This document shows, in pieces, positions 21,837-21,853 of a stretch of 21,853 nucleotides of DNA (within the stretch, counting starts at the first letter, position 1; every line of letters begins with the position of its first letter). The translations under genes and the position numbers were made by a program. The notes beneath the pieces are model-generated. The model was not told the origin of the DNA. It saw nothing but the letters and a program-made list of their open reading frames with translations, and searched no databases. The DNA is from Bacteroidales bacterium (lineage in GTDB: Bacteria; Bacteroidota; Bacteroidia; Bacteroidales; UBA932): contig WRBG01000012.1 of the NCBI GenBank assembly GCA_009784635.1, forward strand, positions 1-21,853, read 5' to 3'.

Positions 21837-21853
21837 ATGATTCGGATACGGCA

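Noticed and set aside
21546..21853. tmRNA, RNase P RNA or SRP RNA
   Set aside because: None of their hallmark strings (for example the GGAAAGTCCGG box, the tRNA-like end of tmRNA, or the SRP GGTCAGG...GGAAGGAAGCA loop) is present on either strand within the window. A 6S-like RNA could not be shown or excluded.

Overview
The window looks like a chromosomal segment of a member of the Bacteroidetes, most likely Bacteroidales. The evidence is: the gene order rplP-...-secY-map-infA-rpmJ-...-rpoA-rplQ; promoters of the TTTG / TAnnTTTG type; start codons preceded by A/T-rich sequence rather than Shine-Dalgarno motifs; an L36 lacking the zinc-ribbon ligands; and the families GLPGLI, DUF4294 and 6-bladed beta-propeller lipoprotein, which are typical of this phylum. 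I did not identify genus or species.

Layout, left to right. (1) 96-1899, minus strand: a small operon of a YraN-family gene, a mannose-1-phosphate guanylyltransferase gene (manC) and a 107-codon ORF that matches only the N-terminus of arginine deiminase. (2) 2030-12974, minus strand: 22 tightly packed genes for ribosomal proteins, SecY, methionine aminopeptidase, IF-1 and RNA polymerase alpha, ending in a rho-independent-type hairpin. The cluster begins at rplP. The usual upstream half (rpsJ to rpsC) is not here, and a good promoter sits directly in front of rplP. L17 carries a 23-unit EPVV-type tetrapeptide tail, and L5 and L29 also carry extensions. (3) 13159-15726, minus strand: two secreted peptidases (M19 dipeptidase, S10 carboxypeptidase) in one operon. 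(4) 15828-16436, plus strand: an exported DUF4294 protein. (5) 16452-21077, minus strand: an operon of a 6-bladed beta-propeller lipoprotein, a GLPGLI protein and a TonB-receptor-like outer-membrane barrel. (6) 21191-21385, minus strand: a 64-residue peptide with a double-glycine leader and 13 cysteines in a 40-residue core. (7) 21386-21853: no protein gene supported. It holds a 9-bp inverted repeat, a plus-strand promoter and a strongly self-complementary stretch that looks like a structured RNA or long leader.

How the genes work together. The ribosomal block is housekeeping: translation, start-methionine removal, Sec export and transcription. The right part is devoted to the cell envelope: six predicted exported or outer-membrane proteins next to a double-glycine-leader Cys-rich peptide. 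The best candidate for something undescribed is this last locus, in which a Cys-packed presumed RiPP or secreted peptide sits upstream of the propeller/GLPGLI/barrel operon. No processing enzyme or C39 transporter is visible inside the window.
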